A stretch of DNA of 64,000 nucleotides from assembly GCA_021292105.1 (NCBI GenBank), contig CM037868.1, positions 36,272,876 to 36,336,875 on the forward strand. The letters run 5' to 3'. The notes beneath the pieces were generated by a model. It had not been told where the DNA came from and made no database searches. It saw nothing but the letters and a program-made list of their open reading frames with translations. The translations under genes and the position numbers were made by a program. The stretch comes from Anadara kagoshimensis. Taxonomy: Eukaryota; Mollusca; Bivalvia; Arcoida; Arcidae. This document shows, one piece after another, positions 1 to 11,249 of the stretch. Numbering within the stretch: the stretch's first letter is position 1; each line of letters opens with the position of its first letter.

Positions 1-180
1 ATGAAACTTTCACACAATCTTTGTGATATAATGTAGATGTGCACCACCTATTAAAAAATTTGATCTGTTCAATGTGGGGGGAGCAGGTATTTTTTGTGAG
101 CTTGTGGCTCACAGTTTTTCTAGTATTTATCTATTTAAAGCTTGCATTTAATTTATCAACCAGTATTTGTTTCATTGCAG
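1..180 (+). other. Intron (3' part) of the Ser-rich protein gene
   Basis: This is non-coding sequence ending in a pyrimidine-rich TTGTTTCATTGCAG acceptor immediately before the exon at 181. The reading frame can run back into it, but nothing protein-like is seen upstream of the acceptor. Confidence 0.6.
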
Positions 181-2114
181 AGGATGTGCTCAGGCATATT
201 ACCGAGACCAATCTAAGAGCAGCCGAGACAGTAAAATGTGAAATTGGAAAACAGAGACGGACAACTTTACAACAGCTGAAGAAAATCTACATGGACAATG
301 TGAGGAAGGTCCTACAGAATGAAATTATTGGGTTTGTATTTACAATTATTTAAGCTGCTTACAAAAGAGTTGTCAAACCAGAGATATTGCAAGCCTAGGC
401 TTATCAGGGCCCTCGAAAAGTTTTATGGCCATCATCACAGTATTGTTGAAGTATGATGTCTCTGTGGTCAGGGTTGCCCTGGATATATTTGACGTCCCAT
501 AGTTCCATATTCTTCTCACTCAATTTTGATTACGCACGTGGCGGGTGTAGCTAGCGCTAAACAGGAGGTGCTTACCCTACCGGAGCACCCAGCCTCAATT
601 TCCTGTCGGAAGATCATGAGTTTAACTTAATTTGTCACTTTCAAAAGTTTAACTTTGTTTCTGGATTGTGATTCGGGCATGGATTAGTATGTTTGTTTTT
701 GATTAGTAAATTGAAAAACTAAGGAACTATTTAGTAAATAAAAAACCTATCTAAACTGAACCACAGTTGAATCTAAATGCTTGCAAATATTGAGCTCACT
801 TTGGTATTTAAGTTTACCACAATGAGTTACAATGATCAAGTTTACATTTTGTTCTGCTTTGCTGGTATTAACATTAATTACAGCCATTGGTATTTGATAA
901 TGTTGTTAAAAAAAAACATTTACCTTTTTTCACAGAAAGACCAAAATCTAACTTTAAAAATGAAATGCTGAATAATTATTTGCACCATATATACTTTCAG
1001 AGCCAACATTGAATCCAAATTGCAAGATATAGAACAAGCTTTAGAAGCCTTGTCTGGAGACGAACAGGACGGTCGACCGGTAACACCTGGTAGTGAATCT
1101 TCCCGAGCAAATACCCCCACGCCGAGTGTTAAATCGAACTATAGTCAGCGGTCTGTGGGATCGCACAGCTCCTTGAAAAACCAGATGAATTCCAACAAAG
1201 GTGATTACGAAAAGGATTACGATGGTGAAAGATGGAACTCATTTAATACTTCAAACTTTTCTGATTATGACGGGCATTATAAACAAGAGGAAGTTATCTC
1301 CCCTCGAGAAAAATATTCTTCAAGAGAGGTAATTCATAAGAGACATCCAGGAAAATCTCACCAGAAAGAGCGCTTACATAGAAATGTCACGACAAGATCG
1401 GGGTCACCTAATCGAGATTACCCTGCATCTAGTGAAAGTTCCGACCAAGAATTTTCAAGCCAGGGACATTATGAAAAATCGCATCATAGAAATTATCAAG
1501 TACCAAAAACTGTCTCCTTTCAAACCAGTAATGAATTTTATGCAGTTGACCCGAGGTTATCTCCGAGATTTCCAGTGCAAAGAATTGGAAGTCCTTCCAT
1601 AAATATGCAAAATAATTTGTACAAAGCAATTTCCGAGCCGGAATTGAACAGCGAACAGTTACAGGAAACGCCGTCGTATAAAGATTTTATGGTAGGGACC
1701 TATAAATACACTTCACTAAGAGACAGATTAGCCAGCCCGACCGTCCCAACATCACCAACAAAGGTTACGAGTATTTCTTCCGAGGACCTGCGATCAAACT
1801 CGTCGTCGGATTTTGGTGACATACGAGCTTATAGTGTTGACGTTGGATTAAATGGTGTTGGATTTGAAAAATCCTCGCCACGGAAATATAACCCATCGCC
1901 AGAAAAATTGAGGTCACATGATGCTGGAGAATCCCCTGTTAGTACGCCAAAAGCTGTTAGAAAGTTTGACCATGGCGCCTCTAGAGGGGACGTGTTAAAG
2001 AGTGGAATGAGACGAGAAACCAGGCTTCGGCAGTACGGACTTAGTGGTCATCCTGTTAAACAAATGTTGCATAAATTTCAGCAGTTGACTTCCGACAAAA
2101 TTCCTTCAAATTAA
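181..2114 (+). CDS. 3' end of an unrecognised coiled-coil/Ser-rich protein gene (two exons)
   Basis: Exons are 181-331 and 1001-2114. The donor at 332 (GTTTGT) and the acceptor TACTTTCAG at 1000 join in phase to give about 422 codons up to the TAA at 2112. The first exon and the start of the second (about 75 residues) are charged and helical (for example ETVKCEIGKQRRTTLQQLKK) and look like coiled coil. The rest is low-complexity, rich in Ser, Pro, Tyr and Arg, with many SP/TP sites, as in a disordered, phosphorylated tail of a cytoskeletal or centrosomal protein. The 5' exons lie outside the window. I do not recognise the family; the coiled-coil and scaffold reading is inference. The junction and a 1.1-kb uninterrupted final exon make a real gene very likely. 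Confidence 0.8.
380..708 (+). repeat. Dispersed repeat R1, near-full copy
   Basis: This intronic copy runs from GCAAGCCTAGGCTTATCA to GTATGTTTGTTTTTGATTA. Many diverged copies occur on both strands in this window (for example 27130, 32365, 44700, 48225, 55070, 57680, 59885, 61190). Landmarks are TTGACGTCCCATAGTTCCA, GTAGCTAGCTAAACAGGAGG and CTTTGCTTCTGGATTGTGAT. There is no coding potential. It is a non-autonomous interspersed element of unknown class. Confidence 0.8.
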
Positions 2115-2987
2115 TTAACAGTTTAGCTTCCCTTTGCCGCAAGGAAGTGCTCACACATGTGCCAGTTTTCTAAATAATTTATGATTTTCTTTCTGGAATA
2201 TTATACTCTATCGGTTCATGTATCTGAATTGGAGTGCGTTGATGCATGCCATGGATGCAGAAGACATTTAAATTACTGCTGTCCTGAGCTTTGATTCCAC
2301 TTCCATGCGCAATATTGGGCTGTGAATTCCCCTGATGTGTTATCTTAGCAAGCTTACCAGTTAGCTCATTTGGTGAAATTGTGTGTCCATCTATGCCAGA
2401 AAAATAGGTTGTGTAGGATGTGGGTTTGATTCTCTTTGACAGCACCTGTCATTTATTCTACCATCATGAAATTCTGAATTGTATTTTATCTTAAAAAAAT
2501 CTTAATTTCTTCAGAATTTTTCTTAACCAAAAATTTGTGTCTGAATTTTTCTGAACACTATCTGTATTCTATAGGAATTTTTTAGTTCATATGAATATAC
2601 TTTATATGCTTGTGTTTATCCGTCCAGCAGGGTTCTATAAATAACTTAATAACATTCATGTGAAGTTGATTAACTGGGTTTTAGTTCCTCGCTTGTTGAT
2701 TTCAGATATCAGATTTCTGATATTTTTTAGAAAATTATTTCCTTTTCTTTTAATACCTCAATAAAATTTGGATTATAATCATGGTTTGTCCTAAGGTTAC
2801 CTATTGCAGCTCTTTTAATTAGGAAATTTGTGTCGGGTTAATTTCCGTTAGAATTGCCATTTCAAGATATAACCACACTTTTATGCAATTTTTTTCTGAT
2901 GGTGATTAGTAACATAGCAAATTAACTACAGGTATTCAAAAAATATATATTGACGTTTATTTTCTCGTTTTGGTATTCTGACAAATT

Positions 2988-3012
2988 TACACACACACAC
3001 ACACACACACAT
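2988..3012. repeat. (CA)n microsatellite
   Basis: About 12 uninterrupted CA dinucleotides. Confidence 0.95.
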
Positions 3013-3374
3013 GAATTATTCTTAGTTAACAGTTAATAGAATTCATATTTTCACACATTTTTGAGAAAATTTATCTTTATTCGATGCTCCACATGAATGT
3101 TATTAAGTATGTATGAACCCTCGTTATACCACAGTATTATTATATATATTGTAATGTATTATCATTTAAGTAGTGCACTCGTACATATTTTATGTTTGAT
3201 CAGTAATCTCTTGTAGCTAGGGCAGCTTCAGTGGCCAAGTGGTTCAAAGTGCCAGCATACAGATTATTGTTCTAAATCCCATTTGGCTATTTATAATGTG
3301 AGAAAGTTATTTTTGTCATTTTGCTTGCTAAAAGTTGGTCATAAATACTATAATTGTCTAAATTTCCTGCAAGT

Positions 3375-3593
3375 AAAAATTTAAAATTTCTCAAAAAATA
3401 AGGTATACTCCCTCATGCAAAGTATTTCCTTAGCTTAATTTGGTAAAATATATTTTGGTCCTTTTGGGTAGCTATTCAACATCTCCAAAATAATTTTGGT
3501 TTCATAATTTTGGTCAAAGCACTACTGATGAGGAATTGTATTCCGAAACGGCCGTCTAGTGCTGTAAAATTCAAACTGGTATAATATGTAATT
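3375..3593 (+). repeat. Dispersed repeat R3
   Basis: This is a copy of a family marked by CCGAAACGGCCGTCTAGTGC and TGAGGAATTGTATTCC. Other copies lie at 9385, 49020, 50846, 52015, 54440, 59275 and 63820. Better copies (50846-51118 and 52015-52545) begin and end with the CTAGACGGCCG motif in opposite orientations, so the family looks like a MITE. Confidence 0.75.
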
Positions 3594-4041
3594 GGTAGTT
3601 TACTCTGGTTTTTTCACCTTTTTCTATGTAGAATTATTAGCTCAACATGTATCTACCGTGATTCTCCATATTAAGTTTGCTCATGTTAGTTTTTATCCAC
3701 TGCCTTTCGAAGAGTTTCCGTCCCTCTGAAGACCAATTATTTTGATCAAACATGTAATTGGTACATGTGGGTATACTAGATTTCCATTAATTTAAAATAA
3801 TTAGTAGCCAAATTTCTAAAATTTGTGAAAATATAGTCCTTTTTAAAGTATTTTTCCACAAATTTCCTAAAATAGGTTACTTTTTGAAAGAATTCCTCAG
3901 AAATTAGTAGCCAATGGCGATTTTGGCTACTAGGAATGGAAACATAGTGGGTATATATGGCCCTTGTCCTTAATTAAAGTTTCATGTGAAACACTAGTTT
4001 ATAGGAAAAGATATACCAGAATAATATGTTACTGCATGTAC

Positions 4042-4200
4042 AGTTGAACCTGCCTTAAGGACCAACTGGTTTTGAGGGCCAGTAAAATTTTATCACAATT
4101 GCTCTTTATTCATTTGAGCCTGTATGTAAGGGCTACCTGCCCACTAAGGTCACTTTTACTGATTCCCTTATGGGTTCTTTATTGACAGGATTGACTGTAT
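4042..4200 (-). repeat. Dispersed repeat R4 (CCTTTATAGACAGG family)
   Basis: Landmarks are ACCTGCCTTAAGG, CAATTGCTCTTTATTC and a terminal GACTGTA. Copies recur at 29945, 33066, 35598, 42240, 42414 and 46990, often with matching inverted ends (ACAGT...ACTGT). It is probably a MITE. Confidence 0.7.
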
Positions 4201-4859
4201 TTCAAATTGAGCCATAATGTTCTTGTGGTTAAAGCGATAACTTAGGGTCAACAGCAAGAGGAATAGGGTCATTATCCTTTTACAGTCCAGTAATGGTTGG
4301 ATACTGGTACCTGTATGTTGGTCTACAATTTGTTTCTGCAACATTGCGGTAGCATACAAAAGATCACTGAAGGTGAAAACTGATATAAAGCAGATCAGTA
4401 TCACAGAATCAGACATGCAAAAATGGTCTTGAGGTTGTAACGGCTGAAAAACTGCTGACATGTACACTAGCCAACCATCATTAAAGGGTAGAAAATAATG
4501 TATAGTGTTCCAAAATTTTCGTAAATTTTTCGGAACTGATACCAGATCAGTTGATTCATATGTTCTGTAAATTTGGAGGTTTGTGCATTGATTAAAGATG
4601 ACCAATACAAAGGCAAATGAATTTAATAATTGCCAATAATGTTGTTTACCCTTGCAACTTTATGTGAAATCAAATTACACTGATTTACAGCAACATAATG
4701 AATTGGAAGATAAATTACATTACTTTGGGGTTAAAAAGTTCCTCTGAAGTCCAGGCCTTCAAAATTCAAAACAGGTATTGGATAAGTTTTTCGTTGAGAA
4801 GCTCATGGTACATAACATGTTATCCTTGTGATTTTTTCCTACTCCTATATAATCTTTTT

Positions 4860-5060
4860 TCATGTTGAAATATTTACAATATGACTGTATCTCCTTCCAG
4901 TGAAATATGCAGAAGCAATTGTATTGCAATCCCTGTTGAAAGACAATTGATGTCATGACCTTTGATGCGTATGAATTCGCCCTTCAGTAAATGTTGGCAT
5001 GTGCCACACTATCTTGTATTACTTCTTGAAATACCATGATCAGAATGTCATTTCTTAAAT
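4860..5060. repeat. Low-copy repeat R6
   Basis: The blocks GAAGCAATTGTATTGCAAT, GAAAGACAATTG and ATGATCAGAATGTCATTTCT also occur, in the same order, at 43730-44105. Confidence 0.6.
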
Positions 5061-5227
5061 ATCCTGTACAATTACAATTTATGTGCAGTGGTTTTTATCT
5101 GTGAATCTGCAGTCATATTTATTGTGAGCAAATCTTTGAACAGCAATGGATCCTGTGAAACAACAATATGCATTATTACACATTGACAGTGTGCTAATAA
5201 ATGATTTAAAAAATATGTTATATATGT

Positions 5228-5372
5228 AACAAGGAGGAAGAAACACCAGAAAAAAAAAAAACACTTCCTCACCGAGTACCCCGGCTGAGGATCGAACCCG
5301 GTCCTCCAAGGTGAAAAGTGAGTGTTCCACCACAAGGCTAAAAGATCCAGACCAGAAAGTCTGGCAGTAAAT
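5228..5372 (-). mobile_element. tRNA-like SINE head
   Basis: On the minus strand an A-box-like region (GCCTTGTGGTGGAACACTC) is followed by a B-box-like GGGTTCGATCCTC, as in tRNA-derived SINEs. An A-rich run lies at 5249-5260. This is a different family from the SINE at 10084. Confidence 0.6.
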
Positions 5373-5387
5373 CACTCAATTATATCT

Positions 5388-5624
5388 ACTACTGTAGATC
5401 ACTTATTTTTCGCGAGTAGAAAATTTCGCGTCAAGACCATCTTGGCCTTTTTCGGGAACATTTGAATTCGCTTTTGGAATATTATTGAATACAACATATG
5501 TATGTCAACATAGAAAAATCTGTTTGCTGGAAATATTCGTGTTATATTTAAATTCGCGAGTGGGATAAGTCGCGAATTTACGTGAAAATAAATTTCTCAC
5601 GAAATAAAAGTGATCTACAGTACA
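5388..5624. mobile_element. MITE with about 27-bp terminal inverted repeats
   Basis: The left end ACTGTAGATCACTTATTTTT and the right end AAAAGTGATCTACAGT are inverted copies about 235 bp apart, with CGCGA-rich internal sequence and no ORF. Confidence 0.7.
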
Positions 5625-6654
5625 TGTATATACAACACAACAATACCACGACTAACTCAGCGCCGCTACATATACATGGCTTACTGCACTAGGAAGTCAA
5701 GACACTTCTACCTAGGTCATTTCATGGTAGTTTGTAGAAATTAACTGAAGTACCCAGAGAAAACCACTAACCTTTTGCAAACAAATTAACATTAGGACCT
5801 GCTTTAGTGGGATTTAATCCTAAGTGGTGTTAGGACCACTCAGCTACTGAACCCCCCCCCCCCCTTCCATTTATGACAAACTGTACTCTGAAAATCACTA
5901 TACATAACTTTGAATTAATATCAAACAGGATATTTGCTGATGGCAAGTCCGTGAAATAACCTGAGTCGTTTCCTTTATCTCTAACCATTCCTGAAGTATG
6001 TTCCATGATAAATCCATTTGCTAACTGTCACCTGATCACTTATTTTTGGGGAAAAAATTGAAAGATTGAGAGAGAAAAAACATTATCCCAAAAGTTTGCA
6101 CCAGTTTGAATGAGGACCACATGGCTGCCAAGTCTTTGGACTTTGCACTCAAAGAAGACACAATTTGACTGTTTTAACATATAAACTTTAAAAACAAAAA
6201 AAATATTTTAACCAAAATAAATGGCACAAGTTTGGATGATTCCTTGCCATGTTTCACACTTTTCACCGTAGACACAAAGGGACTATTTTTAGCAAATGAA
6301 CAAAACTGAATCGAATAAGTTGATATTTTACAAATGACTAGTTCTAAACTAAAATGCATTTATTTTTATCAAAATTGTTTTTAAACGAGACATTATATGC
6401 TTATTTATTTAATTTATTTATTATTTATGTACCAAGGAAAAAGCTTTATGTAATCATGTGATTGTCATGTGATGTGATTGATGATTTGATCATGTGATAG
6501 TTACATGATGTAATTGATGAATGGATCACATGATCGTCATGTGCTGTGTATTTTTGTTTTTTATAGATTTATAAATTGTGTATAATATGGATTTACTTTA
6601 ATCCTGTGATATTTTTGTAAATAAAAAATATGTAATTAAAATAAATATTTATAT
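5625..6654. other. Gene-free stretch
   Basis: No exon or gene is seen. A C homopolymer lies at about 5851-5864. A cluster of ATCATGTGAT-type words (6450-6545) forms weak direct and inverted repeats. Confidence 0.5.
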
Positions 6655-7110
6655 CATTGTCATTCTTTTACTTTAAAGGCTTATTTGGGTGGTGGTGCAT
6701 TGATATAAGTGTAAATCTGTCTTAACTTTGAAGGCATATCTTAGTGGTGATGCATTGATATAACTAAAAAGTTATACAGATGCCATTCTATAACTTTGAG
6801 GGAAATTCCGGGTTGTGATGCATTCTTATAACTAAAAAGCTATAAAGATGTCATTCTTTTACTTTGAGGGCATTTCTGGGTGGTGATACATTGATATAAC
6901 TAAAAAGCTATAAAGATGCCATTTTTTTACATGTACTTTAAAGGCAATTCTGGGTGGCGATGTATTGATATAACTAAAACGTTATACAGATGCCATTCTT
7001 TTACTTTGAGGACTATTCTGGGTGGTGATGTATTGATATATCATTCTTTTACATGTACTTTGAAGGCATTTCTGGGTGGCGATGCATTGATATAAGTATA
7101 TACATAAAGA
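6655..7110. repeat. Minisatellite, about 68-bp unit, 6-7 copies
   Basis: Each unit carries CATTCTTTTACTTTGAGG, a GGGTGGTGATGCATTGATATA block and a TAACTAAAAAG block. Copies are diverged and some units lack the last block. Confidence 0.85.
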
Positions 7111-7179
7111 ATCTAAACTTGGAAATGAAACATTGATTTTGAGCACAATGTTATCTCTCATGTATCTATTCACTTGATA

Positions 7180-9296
7180 CAGATTTCAAACAAAACCAGG
7201 CTTTAACACAAATAACAAAAGTTTACCTTGAGAGATCTATACACTGGACTTAAATACTGAACAAAACCAGGCATTTCCAGAAGTAACAAAGGTTTACCTT
7301 GAGAGATCTATACACTGGACTTGAATACCGGACAAAACTAGGCATTTCCAGAAGTAAAAAAGGTTTACCTTGAGAGATCTATACACTGGACTTAAATACT
7401 GAACAAAACTAGGCATTTCCAGAAGTAACAAAGGTTTACCTTGAGAGATCTATACACTGGACTTAAATACTGAACAAAACTAGGCATTTCCAGAAGTAAC
7501 AAAGGTTTACCTTGAGAGATCTATACACTGGACTTAAATACTGAACAAAACTAGGCATTTCCAGAAGTAACAAAGGTTTACCTTGAGAGATCTATACACT
7601 GGACTTAAATACTGAACAAAACTAGGCATTTCCAGAAGTAACAAAGGTTTACCTTGAGAGATCTATACACTGGACTTAAATACTGAACAAAACTAGGCAT
7701 TTCCAGAAGTAACAAAGGTTTACCTTGAGAGATCTATACACTGGACTTAAATACTGAACAAAACTAGGCATTTCCAGAAGTAACAAAGGTTTACCTTGAG
7801 AGATCTATACACTGGACTTAAATACTGAACAAAACTAGGCATTTCCAGAAGTAACAAAGGTTTACCTTGAGAGATCTATACACTGGACTTAAATACTGAA
7901 CAAAACTAGGCATTTCCAGAAGTAACAAAGGTTTACCTTGAGAGATCTATACACTGGACTTAAATACTGAACAAAACTAGGCATTTCCAGAAGTAACAAA
8001 GGTTTATCTTGAGATATCTATACACTGAACTTAAATGCTGAACAAAACAAGGTATTTCCAGAAGTAAAAAAGGTTTACCTTGAGAGATCTATACACTGGA
8101 CTTAAATACTGAACAAAACTAGGCATTTCCAGAAGTAACAAAGGTTTACCTTGAGAGATCTATACACTGGACTTAAATACTGAACAAAACTAGGCATTTC
8201 CAGAAGTAACAAAGGTTTACCTTGAGAGATCTATACACTGGACTTAAATGCTGAACAAAACAAGGTATTTCCAGAAGTAACAAAGGTTTACCTTGAGAGA
8301 TCTATACACTGGACTTAAATACTGAACAAAACTAGGCATTTCCAGAAGTAACAAAGGTTTATCTTGAGATATCTATACACTGGACTTAAATGCTGAACAA
8401 AACAAGGTATTTCCAGAAGTAACAAAGGTTTATCTTGAGATATCTATACACTGAACTTAAATGCTGAACAAAACAAGGTATTTCCAGAAGTAACAAAGGT
8501 TTACCTTGAGAGATCTATACACTGGACTTAAATACTGAACAAAACTAGGCATTTCCAGAAGTAACAAAGGTTTATCTTGAGATATCTATACACTGAACTT
8601 AAATGCTGAACAAAACAAGGTATTTCCAGAAGTAACAAAGGTTTACCTTGAGAGATCTATACACTGGACTTAAATACTGAACAAAACTAGGCATTTCCAG
8701 AAGTAACAAAGGTTTACCTTGAGAGATCTATACACTGAACTTAAATGCTGAACAAAACCAGGCATTTCCAGAAGTAACAAAGGTTTACCTTGAGAGATCT
8801 ATACACTGGACTTAAATACTGAACAAAACCAAGCATTTCCAGAAGTAACAAAGGTTTACCTTGAGAGATCTATACACTGAACTTAAATGCTGAACAAAAC
8901 AAGGTATTTCCAGAAGTAACAAAGGTTTACCTTGAGAGATCTATACACTGGACTTAAATACTGAACAAAACTAGGCATTTCCAGAAGTAACAAAGGTTTA
9001 CCTTGAGAGATCTATACACTGAACTTAAATGCTGAACAAAACCAGGCATTTCCAGAAGTAACAAAGGTTTACCTTGAGAGATCTATACACTGGACTTAAA
9101 TACTGAACAAAACCAAGCATTTCCAGAAGTAACAAAGGTTTACCTTGAGAGATCTATACACTGGACTTAAATGCTGAACAAAACCAGGCATTTCCAGAAG
9201 TAACAAAGGTTTACCTTGAGAGATAACACAATCATGGCATTTCCAGAAGTAACAAAGGTTTACCTTGAGAGATAACACAATCATGGCATTTCCAGA
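7180..9296. repeat. Minisatellite, 71-bp unit, about 30 copies
   Basis: The unit is marked by GCATTTCCAGAAGTAACAAA, TACCTTGAGAGATCTATACA and CTTAAATACTGAACAAAA. Units 7330-8000 are nearly identical. From about 8010 a second type appears (ATGCTGAACAAAACAAGG, often with TTGAGATATC and CACTGAAC), alternating with the first in higher-order pattern. The last two units are truncated. There is no coding potential. Confidence 0.95.
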
Positions 9297-9384
9297 AGAA
9301 GATACTGTTTACTTTGACACTTGTTTTATGGCTTATATTGTTGTGTCAGTTACATATTGTACCTGTGTTAATTTTACATTTCTG

Positions 9385-9660
9385 AATACAGTGATTGGAC
9401 AAAAATTGCACCAAATTAGCTAAGAAAATACTTTTGAGGAAGTATACCTTAGTTTTAAGATTTTCAGATTTGTATTAGCACTATACAGCCTTTTCTGAAT
9501 ACAATTCCTAAACAGTAGTGCTTGAACAAAAATTGCACCAAATTTAGCTAAGAAAATACTTTTGAGGTAGTATATTTTACTTTTTTGAGGATTTTCCAAT
9601 TTTAATTACCAGCAAATAGAAAGTAGAGTATTTCTGAAAATACAAAAATATTGCCTACTG
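9385..9660 (-). repeat. R3 copies (two partial, tandem)
   Basis: AATTGCACCAAATT-AGCTAAGAAAATACTTTTGAGG occurs twice, with ATACAATTCCTAAACAGTAGTGCTT between the copies. Confidence 0.7.
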
Positions 9661-9784
9661 AGTTAATGATATCCTCAGGGATTAGTTCAGCTTAGAAGCT
9701 TGACACAAAAAGTAAGCATTACAAAGCAAGCTGACAATCCGTGGTCACTGTATTTTATTTCAGAACTTGGTAACAATATATTTA

Positions 9785-9972
9785 CAACTACAGTAAAACA
9801 CAAATATAACGAACACGCTTACAACGAATACATGGATAGTACGATGTCACATAATGAGCCCGGTGGTTCCTCTATGTACGTTTATATAATATAACATTAT
9901 AACGAAATGGCTTTATAATGGAGTTCAAAATAGATTCTCCAGGTCTTCGTTATAAACGCGTTTTACTGTACT
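9785..9972. mobile_element. MITE with TACAGTAAAAC ends
   Basis: The left TACAGTAAAACACAAATATAACG and the right CGTTATAAACGCGTTTTACTGTA are inverted copies. A related element with TACAGTAAAACCTCG ends lies at 38424-38616. Confidence 0.75.
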
Positions 9973-10083
9973 CCATAGATCAACACACTGCAGTTTTCTT
10001 TGTTCAGTACACTATTACACACTAAACTTGATTTATACGACATGACATCATGACATGTAGATAAGAATTGTCTGTTTTACAGA

Positions 10084-10436
10084 CTACCACTGCGGTAGCT
10101 CAGTTAGTAGAGTGCTCGCTCCGTAAGTGGTAAGTGGGAGGTCGTGGGTTCGAACCCCGGCCTGGTCTGACCCAAGACTTGAAAGTGGGTAGTGACTGTT
10201 CTTTCGCCAAGCACTCGGCATTACAATATGAAAGTCATGGTTCTTTCGGATGGAAACTTAAATAAACGAGGTCCCGTGTCACGGTGGGCTTGGCACGCTA
10301 AAAGCCCTGCTGTATAATGTCATCAGCGCAACACACAGGCAAAATTTCTGCACCTTCGTCTATAGCTGGCGACGTCTCGATATAAGTGAAATATTCTTGA
10401 TTGGGACGTTAAACACCATTACTCAACGCAACTCGA
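10084..10436 (+). mobile_element. tRNA-derived SINE A, full-length copy
   Basis: The head CTGCGGTAGCTCAGTTAGTA (A box) is followed by GGGTTCGAACCCC (B box), then a conserved body (GACTGTTCTTTCGCCAAGC, CCCGTGTCACGG) and the tail TTAAACACCATTACTCAAC. Copies lie at 10935 (-), 13719 (+), 34262 (-), 42724 (+), 49290 (-) and 58640 (+). A short insertion in the anticodon region and the long body rule out a functional tRNA gene. Confidence 0.85.
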
Positions 10437-10932
10437 CTGTTTTGCAGACTGTAGGTCTTGTAAGTTTTGATTAGTGTGCAGGACGTCAAGGTTGACCTGG
10501 CCGTTTGACTTTAATTTGAATATTCAGACAGACATGCCTATTGTATATTTTAGCTATCTATTCATGTCACGTGCGTAATCAAAAATTCAGAATTAAAGAA
10601 ACATTGGACTATAGGACGTCATACTTATCAACAGTATTGTGACCATGGCCACAAAACATGACACAGATCATAACAGTGGAGTGTAATGGTTTCACATTTC
10701 CTTGTCAAGTACACTATGGCATACTAAACTTGATTTATACTGCACAATATCACGAAATATAGATAAGAATTGTCTGTTATACAATGTGCAAGGGTCTTAT
10801 CAATAACTTGTTCTTGATTTTTGTTTCGCCAGAAATGCACAAGGGAAGACCTACCAGGAGTTGTTGATAAATATTGAAACTTCCTTCATAATGTTGCAAA
10901 AGATTGATTACCTGGATTTGGTTATGCGTCCA
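10437..10932. other. Gene-free stretch with repeat fragments
   Basis: An R5 fragment (GTTTGACTTTAATTTGAATATTCAGACAG, about 10470-10560) and a short minus-strand R1 fragment (10565-10660) are seen. No exon is supported. Confidence 0.5.
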
Positions 10933-10934
10933 AG

Positions 10935-11243
10935 TCTAGATTATTTCACTTATATCCAGACGTCACCAGTAATAGGTAAAGCAACAGCAATTTGTACCTT
11001 AACCGTGGGCCCAAGACAATGTGCAGGGAGGGTTCTTGAATGTGTTCAGCCTGCCTTGACACGGGACATCGTTTTACAAGGTCTCTTACGAAGGACCTTC
11101 TTACTTTCTCTTTCAAATGTCGATGCCGAGTACTTGGTGGAAGACCAGTCACTACCTATTTTCAAGGTTTGGTCAGACCCGTCTGTTGTTCGATGCAACG
11201 ACCTCCCGAATACGTAGCAAAAACTCTACTAACTGAGCTGCTG
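10935..11243 (-). mobile_element. SINE A copy interrupted by the viral element
   Basis: The antisense SINE A body (GACCAGTCACTACCTATTTTCAAG) runs into the antisense head (CTCTACTAACTGAGCTGCTG). The 15.9-kb element begins at the edge of this head. The ORFs seen across it are by-products of the repeat. Confidence 0.75.
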
Positions 11244-11249
11244 TAGTAA
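11244..11249. repeat. Target-site duplication, left (GTAGTA)
   Basis: GTAGTA immediately before the left terminus is repeated at 27115-27120 just after the right terminus. A 6-bp duplication is typical of Maverick/Polinton integration. Confidence 0.9.

Larger units (their letters stand above)
2115..5225. other. Gene-free 3' flank with scattered repeats
   Basis: The stretch is AT-rich and contains no convincing exon. A possible poly(A) signal (AATAAA) lies near 2760. The region holds a CA microsatellite, one R3 copy, one R4 copy and a stretch (about 4860-5060) that recurs at 43730-44105. A 145-codon ORF on the minus strand (4168-4605) has no recognisable features and is not called. Confidence 0.6.

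Noticed and set aside
4168-4605. 145-residue minus-strand ORF
   Set aside because: There is no recognisable domain or splice context, and one end overlaps an R4 copy.
6450-6545. Cluster of CATGTGAT words as a transcription-factor array
   Set aside because: The words are irregular and far from any gene start, so a degenerate tandem repeat is the simpler reading.
10084-10160. Functional tRNA gene at the SINE head
   Set aside because: The anticodon region has an insertion, the acceptor stem does not pair, and a conserved 280-bp SINE body follows.
10861-11217. 118-residue ORF upstream of the viral element
   Set aside because: Most of it is the antisense body of SINE A.
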